NCBI GenBank assembly: GCA_003254905.1
Contig: QANU01025181.1
Span: 1-64,000 of the forward strand
DNA from: Nissolia schottii
Taxonomy: Eukaryota; Streptophyta; Magnoliopsida; Fabales; Fabaceae
DNA: 64,000 nt
Reading direction: 5' to 3'
Positions 61,101 through 64,000 of this stretch are shown piece by piece. The notes beneath the pieces were generated by a model. That model searched no databases and had not been told where the DNA came from. It saw nothing but the letters and a program-made list of their open reading frames with translations. Position numbers and translations under genes: made by a program. Positions within the stretch are counted from its first letter, which is position 1. Every line of letters begins with the position of its first letter.

Positions 61101-62543
61101 CGTATTGGCACAGCTGAAGTGGAATCAGCTCTAGTTTCACATCCTAAATGTGCCGAAGCTGCCGTGGTTGGTGTCGAGCATGAGGTATAATTATATACGA
61201 TTCTCTCAGTGCGACCCATCAAGTATGTGGTTGTGTGAATGTATGAAATTGTGTATAGTTTCTATAGCATTACCATGTGATTGCTGCCTCTATCTGAATC
61301 AAGTACCATCATTACTGTAGGTGAAAGGGCAGGGTATATATGCATTTGTAACACTAGTGGACGGTGTTCCTTACAGTGAAGAACTACGAAAGGACCTTGT
61401 ACTCAAAGTTCGAAAGCAGGTCTGTAATTGATACACTATTTTCTCGTAACACATTTTTAAAAAAGCTTATATTAAAGTGGTGTTACTGGCACCCTTGGTT
61501 AGTCAATGATAACCTGGATGGTTCAGTGTTCTGCGGAAATTTCCTTTGAACTTTGTCTGGAAATTTTTACAGAGTCAAGAATGAAAGAAAAGAAAATGAA
61601 GAATTTTCATGGCAACTGCTCTTTAAATCTGAGTGCATTGCACTAATTGTGCCTTAAGAAATTCTCAAGATAACTGTTCAGCTATTTTTTGTTCTTTTAC
61701 ACTTTCTTTTCCTAGAAAAAGGATCATTTGTCGCCACCATTACCGGAGTCATTGGATTCTGTTTAGTGTTTGAAGCCTGGATTGATCAGGTTTTGGCCCC
61801 ATGGAACTCCCAGTGTTATTATTAGTTGTTTAAGACATTCATGGGAATTTAATTGTTTTATTAAGAATAACTGAAATGCCTTCCTGAAAGATTAATTGTC
61901 ATTGCCGATTTTCTTAGTAAATATGTAAGATCCAATGATACCTTGGAGAACGTTTTCATTTGTGGTTGAACTAACAGGTTTCTGCATTAGAATTTGTCAC
62001 CTCTTTATGGAGGGATATTTTCATAGACTGATGCTTGTTAAATTTCCTCCTTTTACCACTTGATACGAAACAAATCAGATGGAGAAATTATTAGGCACTC
62101 ATGTAGTGCCAAGTAGGTTGGTGTTTTGACCACTTAAAAAGTGACATTTTGGCTTCATGTAGAGGGAAGACCCACCATTAACTACTGCCTGAAGCTAAAA
62201 TGTCTTTCTACTAGTGGCCAGAACACAATCCTATTTCACGCTTCTTGAATACCTAATAATATCTAGAATGAATGACCTGATTGATCATCATGAATTGCAG
62301 ATATATAAGCATAACTTCATTCCAGACTTAAATTTTCATATTCTTTGAACATTTCAGATAGGAGCCTTCGCTGCACCCGACAAAATCCATTGGGCGCCGG
62401 GCCTCCCAAAAACAAGGAGCGGAAAGATAATGAGAAGAATTCTGAGAAAAATTGCCTCTAGGCAGCTGGATGAACTTGGAGATACAAGTACCCTTGCGGA
62501 TCCAAATGTGGTCAATCAACTTATAGAACTTGCTGATTCTTGA
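49134..62543 (+). CDS. ACS: Acetyl-CoA synthetase (acetate-CoA ligase), plastid type
   Basis: Makes acetyl-CoA from acetate, ATP and CoA via acetyl-AMP. Eighteen exons, all phases consistent: 49134-49520, 49812-49955, 50110-50265, 50401-50523, 50639-50807, 51288-51370, 51817-51918, 52018-52106, 52215-52305, 58666-58779, 59624-59700, 59955-60033, 60340-60408, 60513-60688, 60884-60940, 61094-61184, 61321-61419 and 62358-62543. The product is 763 aa. The N-terminal ~65 residues are Ser-rich and transit-peptide-like; a second in-frame ATG at 49329 ([10 protein letters not shown]) could give a non-plastid form. Motifs: [11 protein letters not shown] at ~379-389, [22 protein letters not shown] at ~527-536, hinge [13 protein letters not shown], and [11 protein letters not shown] with the catalytic, acetylation-regulated Lys at ~725. 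Intron 9 is 6.36 kb because of a Ty3/gypsy insertion. Confidence 0.96.
51551..51696. mobile_element. MITE-like inverted-repeat element in ACS intron 6
   Basis: GAGAAGTGCTTGCATACTCC at 51551 is nearly complementary to GGAGCATGCAAGAATTTCTC ending at 51696. The ~146-bp element contains AT-rich DNA and no gene. Confidence 0.65.
52519..52770 (-). mobile_element. Copia-like LTR/PBS fragment in ACS intron 9
   Basis: Two direct repeats, at about 52519-52567 and 52727-52768, share AAAGCTTT, GGGTAGAG, AATGAATGGTT or ATTGAATGGTT, and ATCTTAACA. Between them, the minus strand reads TTGACATGGTATCGAAGCC, like an LTR end followed by a Met-tRNA primer site. It is a fragment or collapsed element. Confidence 0.4.
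52962..58354 (+). mobile_element. Ty3/gypsy chromovirus-type LTR retrotransposon in ACS intron 9
   Basis: Left LTR 52962-53449 (488 bp) and right LTR 57879-58354 (476 bp) both run TGATAGAGATCCCAG...GTTCTAACA. They are flanked by CATAT at 52957-52961 and 58355-58359. A primer binding site matching initiator Met-tRNA (TGGTATCAGAGCTCC) is at 53452-53466. A purine-rich tract (AGGAGGGGGTA) precedes the right LTR. The element is 5393 bp, in the same direction as ACS. The LTRs differ by scattered substitutions and small indels, so the insertion is not very recent. Confidence 0.95.
53657..57951 (+). pseudogene. Broken gag-pol of the Ty3/gypsy element
   Basis: Domains in order: gag (from 53657; WYQWWED region), protease with DSGAS near 54642, reverse transcriptase at about 55260-55700 with FFDD active site near 55620, RNase H at about 55990-56330, integrase zinc finger and core at about 56600-57200, and a C-terminal chromodomain-like region at about 57700-57830 ([16 protein letters not shown]). 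Stops or frame breaks occur near 54011, 54714, 55762, 56236, 56698, 56970, 57087 and 57177, so no full polyprotein can be made. The last frame runs past the start of the right LTR and stops inside it at 57949-57951. The chromodomain places it among chromoviruses; the exact clade is not determined. Confidence 0.9.
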
Positions 62544-63434
62544 AGCCCCAACTTTATAATATTATTCAAAGGTACATTGTTACCAGAACTGCTGGCCAGT
62601 TAGAGGCTTGCTTAACCGAAGTAGTTGTCAAAGTGAGAAGACAATTTTTGCCTTCTAGATCTATATATTTTTTCTTTTTCTGTGAATGGTTAATGTTTAT
62701 TTTATGTAATAAATAAATCATGCATATCTGTTTTCCTTATATCCTTTCTGGTTCTACAAATTGTGCCATATATTGACTACCGAGCCTCACCCACATTTGA
62801 TTTGTTCACGTTTAAGCAGCACGTACACTTCTCTTAAACGGCATGTCCATGTGTCTGACATTTGTATGTGTCCAACACTTAAGACACACGTTAGACATAT
62901 GATGGACATATTTGGAACAAAATATATTTTTTCTCAAATACAAGCAAGATAAGGGACTATACTCATCTTTGTTTAAAAATAGCAAGTATTAATACATATC
63001 ATATATTTAAAGTATTTTATATATTTTGGAAGAGGTTTTGAAAGTAGATTTTTTTCTTAAATTTTTAATATTATATTTATATGTATGTTGTGTGTCTTAT
63101 AGTTTTATAATTTTTTAAAGGATTTTGTTAATAAAATCCTAAAAAGGTAAAACCTCTAAAGTTGAATGTTTTGAATTTCTCAATACTTTTAATATGTTGA
63201 AAACTTAAACTTATAACATTTTTAATAAATTTTTTTAACTTGTTAACTCTTTAACAAGTGTCCTTAAGGCACTTGTTAATTCTATTTTAAATTAGATGTG
63301 TCTCTTTGTGTATATCCGTGCTTATAGCTTTTTGTTCAACTATTCTTAGTAAATTGTGACCCATTTAAAATGTAAGCCAACCGAGTCCATCCCATTTATT
63401 AGTGATTGCACAGACAATGTTATGCTATCTACCT

Positions 63435-63476
<42 letters not shown>

Positions 63477-64000
63477 TAAACATGGTGCATGTTCCTCGAG
63501 TTTGCTATTTAAAATCTCAACCATGCTGCTGACACTTGTGATAAATTTATTTGAGTCTTTGTTTTATATTTGGAAGTCATTTGTATTATATTGGAGCCAA
63601 ATCCCCTTTGGTGTCTCAGAAATTAAAAATGCAGAAGTTCTGGTTTTTTTATTGTCTACCATGTGCTGCCAAGGCTAAATTAGCTTTCAAAATGTAAAAT
63701 TTCTTCTGGTTGTCCAGAAGAATTGGAGAGGGAATGTGCTTATGATGTTAGTTATCCCAAAATTTCTTCTTATTTTCTTCTGCATGTTGGATCATTGATG
63801 ATTGAATTGAGTCAAGCCCCTTTTGTTCTAGTGAATTTCTATAGTATATTTTTTTTTATTTAAAAAAGGAACCAATTTTGTTGGTCAAATCCTCCATCAA
63901 AAGCTTCAGAGGAGTTACTGCAAACTGTGTTTTTGCATAGCATGATTCGAACTAAGGATTGTCTTGATTCTTCATTGTAGGGCTACAACTAGTTTATGAA
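62544..64000. other. ACS 3' flank
   Basis: ACS 3' UTR probably ends near AATAAATAAATCA at 62709-62721. Beyond this, no gene is supported. A 38-base poly-T run lies at 63437-63474. Otherwise the DNA is AT-rich. Confidence 0.55.
63437..63474. repeat. Poly-T tract (38 bases)
   Basis: An unbroken T run. It may be the poly(A) tail of a minus-strand retroposed sequence, but no body with features could be recognised downstream. Confidence 0.85.

Noticed and set aside
1-64000. CRISPR arrays, bacterial operons, rRNA or tRNA genes
   Set aside because: No spaced identical repeats of CRISPR type and no tRNA or rRNA sequence was recognised; tRNA-like words are within SINE or PBS contexts. The window is plant nuclear DNA.

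Overview
The window reads as nuclear DNA of a dicot plant, most likely a legume close to soybean. It is AT-rich, its genes carry canonical GT-AG introns, and every recognised protein belongs to a plant family. The sequence looks like draft assembly: there are N characters at 2634, 9856-9859 and 47686. The species call is inference; no single sequence here proves it.

Layout. 2540-6304 (+) is a TIR-NBS-LRR immune receptor whose 5' exon is disturbed by a 43-bp tandem duplication around an N. 9235-13726 (+) is an ECT-type YTH m6A reader of 9 exons. 14613-16221 (+) is a plastid NDH-complex auxiliary subunit of the PnsB2/NDF5 family. 16868-19317 (-) is SINE1, an ARM-repeat nuclear-envelope protein ending in VPT. 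23513-27650 (-) is an ING-type PHD-finger histone reader of 7 exons. 27.7-33.7 kb is transposon-rich. 33734-35461 (-) is an LWD1/AN11-type WD40 protein with a GC-rich first exon. 35.5-49 kb is a nest of LTR-element remains, including a 1.9-kb solo LTR with a perfect target-site duplication (TSD) and a compact LTR element that itself carries a SINE. 49134-62543 (+) is an 18-exon acetyl-CoA synthetase (ACS) whose ninth intron holds a 5.4-kb chromodomain Ty3/gypsy element.

The genes are ordinary single eukaryotic units, not a pathway cluster. ECT, NDF5, SINE1 and ING have homologues that I recall lying near each other on Arabidopsis chromosome 1, so this part is probably an old syntenic block. 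For six genes the exon models below were built by checking splice sites and reading phase. The five full-length models (YTH, PnsB2/NDF5, SINE1, ING, LWD) and ACS each give one open frame of about the expected family length.

I did not find a convincing new biological system. The most useful observations concern the disturbed receptor gene, duplicated intron sequence beside a tandem splice acceptor in the YTH gene, nested transposon insertions datable by their TSDs, and the large sense-oriented retroelement inside ACS.
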